Counted from the stretch's first letter, positions 26,871 through 36,335 are shown. The stretch is 64,000 nt of DNA from Sporolactobacillus kofuensis (GCF_042660205.1 NZ_JBHSTQ010000002.1:62001-126000); one strand, 5' to 3'. A program made the numbers and translations. Notes: generated from the letters alone by a model not told the origin.

Positions 26871-27431
26871 TTATATGTCCATCATTTCTTTTTCTTTTTC
26901 TGATGCGATTTGATCAATATTTTTAATTGTATCATTGGTTAATTTTTGTACATCATCTTCTGCTTCACGAACATCATCTTTAGTCAGTTCATTATTCTTC
27001 GCCATCTTCTTAATTTGATCGTTAGTATCTCTACGTACGTTACGTACAGCAATTTTGGCTTCTTCGGACATCTTGCGAACGAGTTTGACGAGTTCGCCAC
27101 GCCTTTCCTCTGTAAGCGGTGGAATTGCAATACGAATGACCGTACCGTCGTTTGTAGGCGTAACACCTAAATCGGATTTCAAGATGCCTTTTTCGATATT
27201 GGCCAGTGCAGAACGGTCATAGGGTTGAACAAGTAGCAAACGCGCTTCAGGTACTGTGATCGATGCCACCTGGTTTAAAGGTGTTTCAGCGCCATAATAT
27301 TCTACAGTGACCTTATTAAGTAAAGATGGGTTCGCCCTACCGGCACGGACCGTGATTAATTCACGCTGAAATGCTTTAACTGCTTTATCCATTCGTTCTT
27401 CAGCATTCTTAAATAGTTCTGATTGTGCCAT
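26871..27431 (-). CDS. frr: Ribosome recycling factor
   Basis: With EF-G, splits post-termination ribosomes. The 186-residue two-domain protein contains RAGRANPSLLNKVTVEYYG and the C-terminal long-helix segment ending QIASEKEKEMMDI. ATG at 27431 follows AGGGGCG, three bases after the pyrH stop. The roughly 100-base gap to uppS holds no clear terminator. Confidence 0.97.
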   Translation of the reverse strand: MAQSELFKNAEERMDKAVKAFQRELITVRAGRANPSLLNKVTVEYYGAETPLNQVASITVPEARLLLVQPYDRSALANIEKGILKSDLGVTPTNDGTVIRIAIPPLTEERRGELVKLVRKMSEEAKIAVRNVRRDTNDQIKKMAKNNELTKDDVREAEDDVQKLTNDTIKNIDQIASEKEKEMMDI

Positions 27432-27434
27432 CAA

Positions 27435-28160
27435 TTATCGCCCCTTCACAACTGTGCCGATATCTTCTCCTAATACGGCACGTTTAATATTTCCTTCAAC
27501 AGATAATGAAAATACGATTAATGGAATATCATTATCCATGCTTAATGATGATGCAGTAGAATCCATAACTTGCAACCCTTCGTTGAGAACGCGAAGGTAT
27601 GAAATTTCTTTATATTTTTTCGCTGTTTTATCAACTTTAGGATCTGCAGAATAGACACCATCTACATTATTCTTTGCCATCAGAATAACATCGGCTTCAA
27701 TTTCCGCAGCTCGCAAGGCAGCCGTTGTATCTGTAGAAAAGTAAGGATTTCCTGTGCCCGCTGCAAAGATTACAACACGGCCTTTTTCAAGATGGCGAAT
27801 CGCACGTCTGCGGATGTAAGGCTCTGCTACTTGCCTCATTTCGATTGAGGTCTGTACACGTGTTTCAACACCGATACCTTCGAGGCAATCTTGTAAAGCA
27901 AGCGCGTTAAGGACCGTAGCCAACATACCCATATAATCTGCCTGTGCACGATCCATTCCCATTTCACTTCCGGCTTTGCCTCTCCAGATATTCCCTGCGC
28001 CGCAAACGATTGCAACTTCAACACCAAGGTCTACAACCTCTTTGACTTGTTTTGTGATGGAGCGAATGATGCTTGGTTCGATACCAAAACCACCTGCACC
28101 CGCTAACGCTTCGCCGCTTAGTTTTAAAATGACACGTTTATATTTTGCATTTTCAGGCAT
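27435..28160 (-). CDS. pyrH: UMP kinase
   Basis: Phosphorylates UMP to UDP; an amino-acid-kinase-fold hexamer. KRVILKLSGEALAG near the N terminus and the NPYFSTDTTAALRAAEI segment are diagnostic. ATG at 28160 follows GCGAGGTG and gives 241 residues (B. subtilis 240); the longer frame to 28262 would run back over the tsf terminator. Upstream of frr with a three-base spacing. Confidence 0.97.
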   Translation of the reverse strand: MPENAKYKRVILKLSGEALAGAGGFGIEPSIIRSITKQVKEVVDLGVEVAIVCGAGNIWRGKAGSEMGMDRAQADYMGMLATVLNALALQDCLEGIGVETRVQTSIEMRQVAEPYIRRRAIRHLEKGRVVIFAAGTGNPYFSTDTTAALRAAEIEADVILMAKNNVDGVYSADPKVDKTAKKYKEISYLRVLNEGLQVMDSTASSLSMDNDIPLIVFSLSVEGNIKRAVLGEDIGTVVKGR

Positions 28161-28186
28161 ATTCGACTGCACCTCGCATTGATTAA

Positions 28187-28221
28187 TTTTAAAAAATGGG
28201 ACACGTGACCCGTGCCCCATT
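28187..28221 (-). terminator. Terminator or attenuator between tsf and pyrH
   Basis: An 11-bp stem (AATGGGGCACG / CGTGTCCCATT, wobble pairs) with a 5-base loop is followed by TTTTAAAATT on the minus strand. It lies about 100 bases past the tsf stop and just upstream of the pyrH ribosome-binding site, so some read-through into pyrH is likely unless a separate promoter exists. Confidence 0.7.
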
Positions 28222-28319
28222 GTGTTTCCTTGCTCTGTTTCATCGGGTGTTGAAAACCGCAAATCGGTTATTGACAGTTGTTTTACCTATCGTCTTCAAC
28301 AATCACCTTACAGGAGCTA

Positions 28320-29201
28320 TTATTGTTTCATTTGTGCTTTAACTTCGTCAGCAAAATTTTCTTCTTTCTTTTCAATGCCTTCGCCGACTTCAAAGCGAAC
28401 AAATGCAAGTACATCTGCGTTCTTGCTCTTCAAGAATTCTTCAACGGTAACATCGCCGTCTTTAACAAACGGTTGGTCAACAAGACAGATATCTTTGAAG
28501 AATTTCTTCAGTCTGCCGACTACCATTTTTTCGACAATGTTTGCCGGTTTTCCTTCGCCTAGCGCTTCCTGAGTCAGCACTTCCTTTTCATGAGCAACAA
28601 CATCTGCAGGGATTTCATCTTCCTTCAGATATTGTGGGCGAATTGCCGCTACATGCATAGCTATATCTTTAGCAACTGCTTCGTCTCCACCGGAAATCTT
28701 TGTTAGAGCGGCAATTCTTCCGCCCATGTGAAGATAAGCACCGAAAACTTCATCTTCCGCTTTTTCAACAATTGAAAAACGACGCAAGGAAATTTTTTCA
28801 CCAATTTTTGAGATAGCCGCTGTAATCGTATCTGATACGGTTTCACCGCTTGCCATTTTCTGATTCAATGCTTCATCAACCGAAGCTGGTGAATGATCTA
28901 AGAGATGTTGTGCTAGTTCATCGATCAATGCTTTGAATTCAGCATTTTTTGCAACAAAGTCCGTCTCAGAGTTTACTTCTAATGCAACGGCTTTGTTGCC
29001 ATCAATTTTAATTTCAGCCAAACCTTCGGAAGCGATACGTCCGGATTTCTTTGCAGCCTTTGCCATTCCTTTTTCGCGGAGCACATCTATTGCTTTTTGA
29101 ATATCTCCTTCTGCTTCGGCGAGCGCACGCTTGCAGTCCATGATTCCTGCACCTGTTAATTCACGTAATTCTTTAACTTGCTTTGCACTAATTGCAGCCA
29201 A
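28320..29201 (-). CDS. tsf: Elongation factor Ts
   Basis: Nucleotide exchange factor for EF-Tu. Signature segments LRELTGAGIMDCKRAL (12-27) and the TDFVAKN motif (80-86) that contacts EF-Tu are present. The 293 residues match B. subtilis Tsf. TTG start behind AAAAGGAGG. Follows rpsB after a hairpin. Confidence 0.97.
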   Translation of the reverse strand: MAAISAKQVKELRELTGAGIMDCKRALAEAEGDIQKAIDVLREKGMAKAAKKSGRIASEGLAEIKIDGNKAVALEVNSETDFVAKNAEFKALIDELAQHLLDHSPASVDEALNQKMASGETVSDTITAAISKIGEKISLRRFSIVEKAEDEVFGAYLHMGGRIAALTKISGGDEAVAKDIAMHVAAIRPQYLKEDEIPADVVAHEKEVLTQEALGEGKPANIVEKMVVGRLKKFFKDICLVDQPFVKDGDVTVEEFLKSKNADVLAFVRFEVGEGIEKKEENFADEVKAQMKQ

Positions 29202-29237
29202 TGGGCATCCTCCTTTTATACGTTCCCTAAGTATTCG

Positions 29238-29271
29238 TGAAAAGAGTGATAAAGGGCAAGCCCCTTATCAC
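29238..29271 (-). terminator. Attenuator-like hairpin between rpsB and tsf
   Basis: A 12-bp stem (GTGATAAGGGGC / GCCCTTTATCAC, one wobble) is followed by TCTTTTCAC on the minus strand. In the rpsB-tsf intercistronic gap it would reduce transcription into tsf; the U-tract is imperfect, so partial termination is likely. Confidence 0.6.
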
Positions 29272-29295
29272 CCCGTGTACATGCTTTGAACAAAA

Positions 29296-30054
29296 TTATT
29301 CTGCTTTTACAGCTTCTTCTTCAACAACTGCTTCAGCTTGTTCTGGTTCTGCTGCTACTTCTTCAGTTTCTTCGCCTTGATTTGCTTCCAGAACTGCGTC
29401 AGCCATTTTTCCGGTTAACAGTTTTACTGCGCGAATCGCATCATCATTACCTGGAATGATTACATCGATTTCATCCGGATCACAGTTTGTATCAACGATC
29501 GCGATGATCGGAATATTCAACTTATGTGCTTCAGCAATTGCAATTCTTTCCTTACGTGGGTCAATTACGAAAAGCGCTTGTGGCAGGCTTTCCATATCTT
29601 TGATTCCGCCCAAGAATTTTTCAAGACGAGCCCATTCTTTCTTAAGTCCGACTACTTCTTTCTTAGGAAGTACATCAAATGTACCGTCTGCTTGCATTTT
29701 TTCAATGTCTTTCAGACGTTTGATTCTCTTTCTAATCGTTTCGAAGTTGGTCAGCGTTCCACCAAGCCAACGTTGGTTAACAAAGTATTGACCTGAGCGT
29801 TCAGCTTCAGATTTCACAGAATCTTGAGCTTGTTTTTTTGTACCTACAAAGAGAACCTTGCCGCCGTCAGCAGCAATGTCTCTGACGAAATTATATGCTT
29901 CTTCTACTTTTTTAACGGTTTTCTGCAAGTCAATGATGTAGATACCGTTTCTTTCCGTAAAAATATAAGGCTTCATTTTTGGGTTCCAACGACGGGTCTG
30001 ATGACCAAAGTGTACGCCGGATTCCAGTAATTGCTTCATTGAAATAACTGACAT
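29296..30054 (-). CDS. rpsB: 30S ribosomal protein S2
   Basis: Late-assembling small-subunit protein. The sequence begins MSVISMKQLLESGVHFGHQTRRWNPKM (positions 1-27) with the typical S2 N terminus, and the DPRKERIAIAEAHKL and IAIVDTNCDP segments are conserved. The last 30 residues are strongly acidic. ATG behind GGAGGAAT. Own sigma-A promoter and about 105-base structured leader; tsf follows. Confidence 0.98.
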   Translation of the reverse strand: MSVISMKQLLESGVHFGHQTRRWNPKMKPYIFTERNGIYIIDLQKTVKKVEEAYNFVRDIAADGGKVLFVGTKKQAQDSVKSEAERSGQYFVNQRWLGGTLTNFETIRKRIKRLKDIEKMQADGTFDVLPKKEVVGLKKEWARLEKFLGGIKDMESLPQALFVIDPRKERIAIAEAHKLNIPIIAIVDTNCDPDEIDVIIPGNDDAIRAVKLLTGKMADAVLEANQGEETEEVAAEPEQAEAVVEEEAVKAE

Positions 30055-30162
30055 GAAAAATTCCTCCTATTGGTTTTATTCCTCCGTTTGCGTCATTTTC
30101 GTGTACAGCTGAGCATTTTCAGCACCCGCACATAAATCGACAAACGTGTGTGATTGACACCA
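30055..30162 (-). promoter_or_regulatory. Structured rpsB leader, possible S2 autoregulatory site
   Basis: In the predicted leader RNA, CGTTTG (30146-30141) can pair with CAAACG (30090-30085). It encloses an inner hairpin GCTGA / TCAGC around 30105-30125. The closing helix ends directly before a GGAGG. Such closing-helix-plus-inner-hairpin leaders are typical of ribosomal-protein autoregulation; the role here is inference. Confidence 0.45.
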
Positions 30163-30168
30163 AACGTA

Positions 30169-30197
30169 ACTATATCATAATCGGAACAACATGGCAA
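30169..30197 (-). promoter_or_regulatory. Sigma-A promoter for rpsB-tsf
   Basis: TTGCCA (30192-30197), 17-base spacer, TATAGT (30169-30174) with extended -10 TG on the minus strand. The -35 begins two bases past the swrB stop codon, leaving no room for a terminator after the flagellar operon. Confidence 0.8.
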
Positions 30198-30199
30198 GA

Positions 30200-30787
30200 T
30201 TAGGATTGTACTTTCCCTTTTAATTTAAGGAGCAGTTCAATTTCTCCTTTGCCGCGGTGTAACTGTTTCGCTATTTCAGTTGCCGTTAATCCCTTTTCTT
30301 TTAATTTTAATGCTTGGATATATGGAGATTCTTCGATCTTATCCTGGACTTGATCTATTGGCGGCATCCATTCATCAGTACCCGGTGATTCTGGCTTTGA
30401 CGTTATCCGTGATTTGTTCACACTTTTTGCATTGGGTTTATTTCGTTCTGTCTCTTCACTCAGCATTGCTGAAAAGTCTTTCTTTTCAAGATTACTATTT
30501 TCTTCACTTGGCACTTCATGAGCTTCTTTGTTTGTAGGACTTGGTTTACGTGTTCGTTTTGTTCTCGGCTTCTTCGCATCCTGTTCCTTTAATAACGTTC
30601 GTAATTCTGCTAATAACTGTTCATTCTCCTGCCGAACCGCTGCCATATGCTCATCGAGGAGCAGTTGTGTATCACTTGAATTTGGATCTTTTTTTTGCAG
30701 AATTTGAATTCTTTGATAAAGATGCAGAATTAAATAAAACGCAAGCAACAATAGAACAAAATTTAAAGTCATCCAAAATGCTGTCAT
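30200..30787 (-). CDS. swrB: SwrB-like flagellar/swarming regulator
   Basis: A 195-residue protein with one N-terminal membrane segment (about 5-24), a coiled-coil region, a Lys/Arg-rich linker, and a C-terminal helix-turn-helix-like segment (LKEKGLTATEIAKQLHRGKGEIELLLKL). Position after sigD and the C-terminal domain identify it as the SwrB (YlxL) homologue, which in B. subtilis promotes flagellar export activation and sigma-D activity. It is somewhat longer than B. subtilis SwrB (167), mainly in the linker. Last gene of fla/che. Confidence 0.85.
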   Translation of the reverse strand: MTAFWMTLNFVLLLLAFYLILHLYQRIQILQKKDPNSSDTQLLLDEHMAAVRQENEQLLAELRTLLKEQDAKKPRTKRTRKPSPTNKEAHEVPSEENSNLEKKDFSAMLSEETERNKPNAKSVNKSRITSKPESPGTDEWMPPIDQVQDKIEESPYIQALKLKEKGLTATEIAKQLHRGKGEIELLLKLKGKVQS

Positions 30788-30803
30788 GTGTTCACCGCCT
30801 CAA

Positions 30804-31574
30804 TTAAGTTGACTCCACTTCACGAGCATGTAAAAATTGTCGTAATTTAAAAAGTGCTTTACTATGAATTTGTGAGATGCGCGAGGTCGAAAGTGAAAGA
30901 ACCTGACCAATTTCTGTTAACGTTAATTCATCAAAATAAAATAATGAAATGACCATGCGTTCCTTTTCGCTTAGTTTATCAATTTCTTCAGCAAGTTGAC
31001 TTCGGTTCTCCTCATCGATCAGTTGTTTTTCCGGCAATATGGCGCGATGATCCTCAATTGCTGACGGTGGATATTCATTATTCTTCCCAGAAGCGCTATC
31101 ATCAAGAGACAACAGATTGGAAAGTAAACTTTCGGACAAGACTTGCGAAACTTCTTCCGCATCCATAGCACAGAATTGAGCAACTTCTTCTAGTGATGCC
31201 GTTCGCATTTTTTCCTGTTCAATTTTCTCCGCAGCCTTTTCAATCTTCTTGCTTTTTTCACGGATCGAACGAGGCATCCAATCTTCTTTGCGCAAACCAT
31301 CAAGAATTGCACCACGGATTCGAAAAGAAGCATATGTATCAAATTTCAAATCCCGCTGAACATCGAATTTTTCAAGTGCATCGTAGAGTCCAAGAAGGCC
31401 GAAACTCTGCAGTTCGCCGCGATCAATATTACGCGGCAATCCGGAACCAATGCGCTGCACATGATACTGAACAAGCGGCATATAGATTTCAAGAAGACAA
31501 TTTGCAGCTTCTACGTCATGGGACTGTACCCAGCGATTCCAGTACTCTGACTCCATGGTTTCCGATTTTCCCAA
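30804..31574 (-). CDS. sigD: RNA polymerase sigma-D (motility sigma factor)
   Basis: FliA/SigD family sigma factor for late flagellar, chemotaxis and autolysin genes. Region 2 contains SFGLLGLYDALEKFD and DTYASFRIRGAILDGLRKEDW, and region 4 has the helix-turn-helix LTEIGQVLSLSTSRISQIHSKALFKLR. 256 residues. TTG start with AGGAGGAAG at proper spacing. Its place near the 3' end of a 27-kb operon matters for motility bistability in B. subtilis. Confidence 0.96.
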   Translation of the reverse strand: MGKSETMESEYWNRWVQSHDVEAANCLLEIYMPLVQYHVQRIGSGLPRNIDRGELQSFGLLGLYDALEKFDVQRDLKFDTYASFRIRGAILDGLRKEDWMPRSIREKSKKIEKAAEKIEQEKMRTASLEEVAQFCAMDAEEVSQVLSESLLSNLLSLDDSASGKNNEYPPSAIEDHRAILPEKQLIDEENRSQLAEEIDKLSEKERMVISLFYFDELTLTEIGQVLSLSTSRISQIHSKALFKLRQFLHAREVEST

Positions 31575-31603
31575 TTGTCTTCCTCCTTTTCAAATCAACC
31601 ATT

Positions 31604-32086
31604 CTAGATCACACTTTTCCCCTTAAATAGAGCATGAATGGTCAATGTACTAGAAAGCGTCTGAAATTCAACAGTCCGGCCATAGTCTTTTCCGGTTTCT
31701 TCAGCAATGAGTGGGATATGATACTGATCCAGCTGAATTTTGACCGCTTCGACATTTCTCTTCCCTATACTCCCCATCGGAAGAGACCGAGTACTCTTGA
31801 ACATTTCCGCACCGCCAGCTATTTTTGCTTTTAGCTGATTGATTGGACATCGATAGTGCGCAATCATCGTCTTCACCAATTCCGGTACAGCAGTATCTGC
31901 ATACTTACCTTGAGGAAACTCAGCTGTTCGTGCTAAATCAGAATCAGGAAGCATCACATGAGCCATCCCCGCAATTTGCCATTCTTCATGATAAATGACG
32001 ACCCCAACACATGATCCAAGCCCTAATGATTTTAATGTTTCTGGTGATTCAGCAAATTTAATCTCAGAAAGACCAACATGAATCAC
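31604..32086 (-). CDS. cheD: Chemoreceptor glutamine deamidase CheD
   Basis: Deamidates receptor glutamines and partners CheC in adaptation. Catalytic Cys26 in LGSCVGV and His43 in GMAHVMLP are present, and the 160-residue size is typical. Its start overlaps the cheC stop by four bases, indicating coupling, as expected for genes whose products bind each other. Confidence 0.95.
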   Translation of the reverse strand: MIHVGLSEIKFAESPETLKSLGLGSCVGVVIYHEEWQIAGMAHVMLPDSDLARTAEFPQGKYADTAVPELVKTMIAHYRCPINQLKAKIAGGAEMFKSTRSLPMGSIGKRNVEAVKIQLDQYHIPLIAEETGKDYGRTVEFQTLSSTLTIHALFKGKSVI

Positions 32087-32697
32087 ATCGACAACTTCCC
32101 TTCAGAAATATCGAAAATGACATCAAGTGAATCAGGGAATGGAAGAAAAAGAAATTCTCCATTCAATTGGTTTCCTTTTTGTTTGTCGAATAGAATTGCA
32201 TCGATTAGAAGTGCGGACTCATCATAAAGGGAAAGTTCGACAAGTCCTTCGCTTAAAATAGCTCCTGCCATGTCTACCGCATAGATCGGTGGCGATTGCG
32301 TAAGCGGAATAGATAAAAAGTTCGAGAGTGCGGAGAGATACGAACCACATAAAATATTGCTGATTTCACAAAACGCGGATTTTCCCAATCCCTCATCTAA
32401 CACATTCCCTTCAGGGACTAATTCATGGATCAGTGTATCTGCTTGATGGACATCAAACATCATAATAAAGAAACCTCTTAAGCCGCCATAAACTTGAATG
32501 TATGAAGCAGCTACATGTTTTTCCGCATCATGATCAATCAGTTCGGAAAGCGGGAGTACACGAACTGATGGAATAGTCATATCGATCGGTTTATTAAGCA
32601 GCACAGAAAGTGAAGAAGCCGCATGTGCAGCTCCGATATTACCCGACTCCATTAACAAATCCAGATGTTTTGGTCCAAGATCGCTTAGGTTATGCAT
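32083..32697 (-). CDS. cheC: CheY-P phosphatase CheC
   Basis: CXX-family phosphatase that dephosphorylates CheY-P and binds CheD. Both active-site helices with E-x-x-N motifs are visible: MESGNIGAAHAA near the N terminus and FCEISNILCGSYLSAL mid-protein. 204 residues (B. subtilis 209). It lies three bases after cheW and overlaps cheD. Confidence 0.95.
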   Translation of the reverse strand: MHNLSDLGPKHLDLLMESGNIGAAHAASSLSVLLNKPIDMTIPSVRVLPLSELIDHDAEKHVAASYIQVYGGLRGFFIMMFDVHQADTLIHELVPEGNVLDEGLGKSAFCEISNILCGSYLSALSNFLSIPLTQSPPIYAVDMAGAILSEGLVELSLYDESALLIDAILFDKQKGNQLNGEFLFLPFPDSLDVIFDISEGKLSM

Positions 32698-32700
32698 GCG

Positions 32701-33177
32701 TTAAGCCTCGATCTTTTGTAATTCAGCGACATCATCCGAATTAAGCACTTGATCTAAATTAAGCAGGAGCAGCAAATCATTATCGTTAAGTTTTGCCACA
32801 CTATTAATGAATTGTGCAGATGTCCCACCAATAATTTCCGGTGTTTCTTCCAATTTACTTGTTTCGATATCAAGAACTTCTTTTGACGTGTCGACGAGTA
32901 AACCCACTTTCATTTCATCGACATCAATAACAATAATCCTACTTTCTTTTGTTACTTCAGTATTTCCCATTCCAAAACGTGCCCGGACATCAATAATAGG
33001 GATGATTAAGCCTCGAAGATTCATCACACCCTTAACAAAATTCGCTGTGTGGGGTATGCGCGTAATCGTGTCCACTTTTTCAATGGACAAAACTTGTTCA
33101 ACAGGTACTCCATACGTTTCAGTATTCATCTCAAATAAAATAACTTTCAAAACGGATTCCTCTTGATTTGCCATCAC
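32701..33177 (-). CDS. cheW: Chemotaxis coupling protein CheW
   Basis: Links receptors to the CheA kinase. The 158-residue SH3-like CheW domain includes the typical HTANFVKGVMNLRGLIIPIIDVRARFG-type core (positions about 43-69). A second in-frame ATG follows the first. It lies nine bases after cheA. Confidence 0.95.
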   Translation of the reverse strand: MMANQEESVLKVILFEMNTETYGVPVEQVLSIEKVDTITRIPHTANFVKGVMNLRGLIIPIIDVRARFGMGNTEVTKESRIIVIDVDEMKVGLLVDTSKEVLDIETSKLEETPEIIGGTSAQFINSVAKLNDNDLLLLLNLDQVLNSDDVAELQKIEA

Positions 33178-33186
33178 ACATCCTCC

Positions 33187-35250
33187 TCAAGCTTTTTCCT
33201 TTAGCAATTGTTTTTTCTGACTTACTGTTATTGCTTGACAGTCAATAATTAAGGCGACCGTTCCATCACCGAGGATTGTGGCACCTGAGAAACCATCAAT
33301 GTTTTTTAAATAGTTTCCTAGCGGTTTAACAACAATATCCTGATAGCCTAAAAGTTTATCAACAACGATAGCAACGATTTTATCTCCGTGCCGTACAATC
33401 ACAACCGAACCTTGCCGCGGGTCATTGATAGCTGTAGCTGGAATATCTAGAAACTCACTCAACTGAACGAGAGGCACGACTTTATTTCGAAATTGCATGA
33501 CTTGACGACTATGAATGGCTAACTCATCAATATGGCGTCTCAAAGCAGTTTCTATAATTGATGTAATCGGAATCGCATAGACTTCTTTTTGACATTGTAC
33601 AAGAAGCGCATTAATAATTGAAAGTGTTAGCGGCAGTTTTACCGTAAATTTTGTCCCTTTTCCAGGAGTTGAATCTACTTCAACACTACCGCTCAGCGAA
33701 TGGATTTTACTTTCGACAACATCAAGGCCAACGCCACGGCCGGATATATCTGAAATTTTGTCTGCAGTACTGAATCCGGATTCAAACAATAAGTGGTAGA
33801 TTTCTTTATCAGTCATTTTCTCCGCGGCTTCTGTTGTCACGATGTTCTTCTCGATTGCTTTAGAAAGAACTTTTTCACGGTTAATACCTGCTCCATCATC
33901 TGTAATTTCAACAAATACATGGTTACCACTATAATAGGCACCTAAAGACAACTTTCCTTCCGGATTCTTTCCGTGAGCTGCTCTTACTTCAGGAGTTTCA
34001 ATGCCGTGATCCATCGAGTTTCGAATCATATGCATTAATGGATCACCTAATTCTTCAATTACGGTGCGATCCAATTCCGTTTCCGCACCACGAATAACAA
34101 AATCCACTTTTTTATTCAGTTCTTTTGATAAACTTCTAACCATACGTGGGAATCGGTTAAAGACTTGTTCAATTGGCTCCATGCGTAGATTAAGAATCGT
34201 TTCCTGAAGTTGATTGGTCACACGATTGATTGTTCCAATCGTATCTTTCAACTCGGGATTGTCTATGGTAGAAGCAATTTTCTCCAAACGGCTGCGATCA
34301 ATAATCATTTCTTCAAAAAGATTAAGCAAACGGTCAATTCGATCAAGATTTACCCGAATGGTTTTTGCCACTACTTGATGAGTGGTCGATTTCTGCTTTG
34401 TTTCTTGAATTTTCGGGGTATTGCTCAAAGCTTTTTCTTGTTTCGAAGGAGAGGCTGCAGTTTTCATTCCCTCTGTAATGGGGCTTACTTGAACTTGCTC
34501 AATTTCAGATATACTGTTCACTTTGTCTTTAATCGTTTCAGCATTCGCCTCAGTAATTACTAGAAAGACGAGTCGTTGAACAAAGGCTTCTTTTTCAATC
34601 TCTTCTGTTGATGGTCTTGTCCCCACTATTGTTCCTAATTCCCCTAATGCGTTAGAAATCATCAATGCCCTTGCTGCTTTAAGTACGCAATCTTTAGTTA
34701 ATTGAACAACTGTTTCAAAAACCTGCAGCTTCTGTGATAATGCCTGGGATACAATCTCTTTCTCATAATCGGTTAATGTAACCGCATCTGTCTGAAGTTC
34801 AGTAGACTGTGGTTGTGAAGAAGTAGCTGCCGAACTGCTACTTTTTTCTACGGTGTCGGAATCAGCAGTCTTGCCACTCGTGATCGCTTGAAGTTTCTGT
34901 ACTGTTTCCTGTACATCTCTTGCATCCGTTCCTTGTTGCTCAATGGAATCTGCCATTGCTTCAAGGTGGTCTAGTCCTTCAAAGAGTACGTCGATCATTT
35001 GCGCGTTGACAGTAATACTTTGGTGCCTCAGGGCATCAAAGACATTTTCCATAATATGTGTCAATTCCATCATATTTTGGAACCCCATTTGTCCGGAGCT
35101 CCCTTTTAATGTATGAGCCGACCTAAAAATACTGTTAATTAACTCTGGATCATTTGCATTTTGCTCAAGAGTCATCAATTTGTCATTCAAATTCTGCAAA
35201 TGCTCTCTTGCTTCGTCAAGGAATACGCCTAAATACTGGCTCATGTCCAT
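33187..35250 (-). CDS. cheA: Chemotaxis histidine kinase CheA
   Basis: Autophosphorylating kinase that donates phosphate to CheY and CheB. The Hpt domain has His46 in SAHTLKGSS, followed by a P2 region, dimerisation domain, HATPase domain (N box near LGDPLMHMIRNSMDHGIE; G boxes DDGAGIN and GRGVGLDVV) and a C-terminal CheW-like domain. The ATG at 35250 puts the phospho-histidine at 46, as in B. subtilis; another ATG at 35256 overlaps the cheB stop. 687 residues. Confidence 0.96.
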   Translation of the reverse strand: MDMSQYLGVFLDEAREHLQNLNDKLMTLEQNANDPELINSIFRSAHTLKGSSGQMGFQNMMELTHIMENVFDALRHQSITVNAQMIDVLFEGLDHLEAMADSIEQQGTDARDVQETVQKLQAITSGKTADSDTVEKSSSSAATSSQPQSTELQTDAVTLTDYEKEIVSQALSQKLQVFETVVQLTKDCVLKAARALMISNALGELGTIVGTRPSTEEIEKEAFVQRLVFLVITEANAETIKDKVNSISEIEQVQVSPITEGMKTAASPSKQEKALSNTPKIQETKQKSTTHQVVAKTIRVNLDRIDRLLNLFEEMIIDRSRLEKIASTIDNPELKDTIGTINRVTNQLQETILNLRMEPIEQVFNRFPRMVRSLSKELNKKVDFVIRGAETELDRTVIEELGDPLMHMIRNSMDHGIETPEVRAAHGKNPEGKLSLGAYYSGNHVFVEITDDGAGINREKVLSKAIEKNIVTTEAAEKMTDKEIYHLLFESGFSTADKISDISGRGVGLDVVESKIHSLSGSVEVDSTPGKGTKFTVKLPLTLSIINALLVQCQKEVYAIPITSIIETALRRHIDELAIHSRQVMQFRNKVVPLVQLSEFLDIPATAINDPRQGSVVIVRHGDKIVAIVVDKLLGYQDIVVKPLGNYLKNIDGFSGATILGDGTVALIIDCQAITVSQKKQLLKEKA

Positions 35251-35252
35251 GT

Positions 35253-36335
35253 TCATTCATCTCCCTGTAATCCGAATTGGCTGCAGATTGCATCGGCCAC
35301 ATGTTCAAGAGGCCGAATCTCATTAATTTTACCAGTTTCTATTGCTGCTTTGGGCATGCCAAACACTGTACAGGTCTCTTCGGACTCAGCGATGGCGTGA
35401 ATGGGTTTCCCGGCAGCACAAAGATCTGTAATTCCTCTTGCACCATCTTTACCCATCCCGGTCAAAATAGTGATCACGAATGAACATCCTTGTAAATCCG
35501 CTAATGATTCGAGCGTGACATCAACTGCCGGACGAACACCATTTACCGGATCGGTATCTGTTAGGTGAACTTGATACTGAGCGTACTCATTCTCTTGGAT
35601 ACACATATGCCGTCCGCCAGGAGCAACATAACAATGACCCTTCTGTAATACTTCCCCATCTTGTGCCTCACTCACTTCAATAGAGGATAGCCGATCAAGA
35701 CGTTCAGCTAGCGATTTTGTAAATCGCGGAGGCATATGCTGAATGATTAATACAGGAGCCGGAAGATTTTTATTCAGTGATGGCACCACAGTCTGAAGAG
35801 CCTTTGGACCGCCAGTAGAAGTGCCAATAAGAATCATTGAAGATCCAGCACTGTTTCCATGGAATGCATGTTCTCTACGAATCTCATTTGTATGATACAC
35901 TTCATTTCTTGGATTTAACATTTCACTATTTATCTTCGAAAACGCTGCCTGTTTAATCTTCTCCTGTAGTTCACGCTCAATGCGCTCAACATCGGATGGC
36001 TTACCTGAAGGTTTAAAAATGAAATCAAAAGCACCACTGCTGATCGCTTCAATAACGTAGTTCGCATTTTCATCTGAAGCACCACTTACCATAATTGTTG
36101 GCGTTGGGCGTTGCTCCATAAGATCATGTAAAACGTCAAGTCCATTTTTATCCCCTGGCAGAATAATATCGAGTGTGACTACATCAGGATGAAAGCGAAA
36201 CAATTTATCTAATGCATCTCGCCCATTCCTTGCTGTAGCAACAACAGTCAGCATTGGATCTTCTTCGATCATTGCTTTTAGGGTTTGTCGCATGAACGCC
36301 GAATCATCAACCACGAGTACTTTTACAGGCTTCAT
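35253..36335 (-). CDS. cheB: Receptor methylesterase CheB
   Basis: Response regulator that demethylates chemoreceptors. The receiver domain has the acidic pocket Asp10/Asp11 and phospho-acceptor Asp56 (TLDIILPG). The C-terminal esterase has ILIGTSTGGPKAL (catalytic serine), QHMPPRFTKSLAERL and ILTGMGKDGA. 360 residues. It overlaps flhG by four bases and ends TGA within the cheA start region. Confidence 0.96.
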   Translation of the reverse strand: MKPVKVLVVDDSAFMRQTLKAMIEEDPMLTVVATARNGRDALDKLFRFHPDVVTLDIILPGDKNGLDVLHDLMEQRPTPTIMVSGASDENANYVIEAISSGAFDFIFKPSGKPSDVERIERELQEKIKQAAFSKINSEMLNPRNEVYHTNEIRREHAFHGNSAGSSMILIGTSTGGPKALQTVVPSLNKNLPAPVLIIQHMPPRFTKSLAERLDRLSSIEVSEAQDGEVLQKGHCYVAPGGRHMCIQENEYAQYQVHLTDTDPVNGVRPAVDVTLESLADLQGCSFVITILTGMGKDGARGITDLCAAGKPIHAIAESEETCTVFGMPKAAIETGKINEIRPLEHVADAICSQFGLQGDE

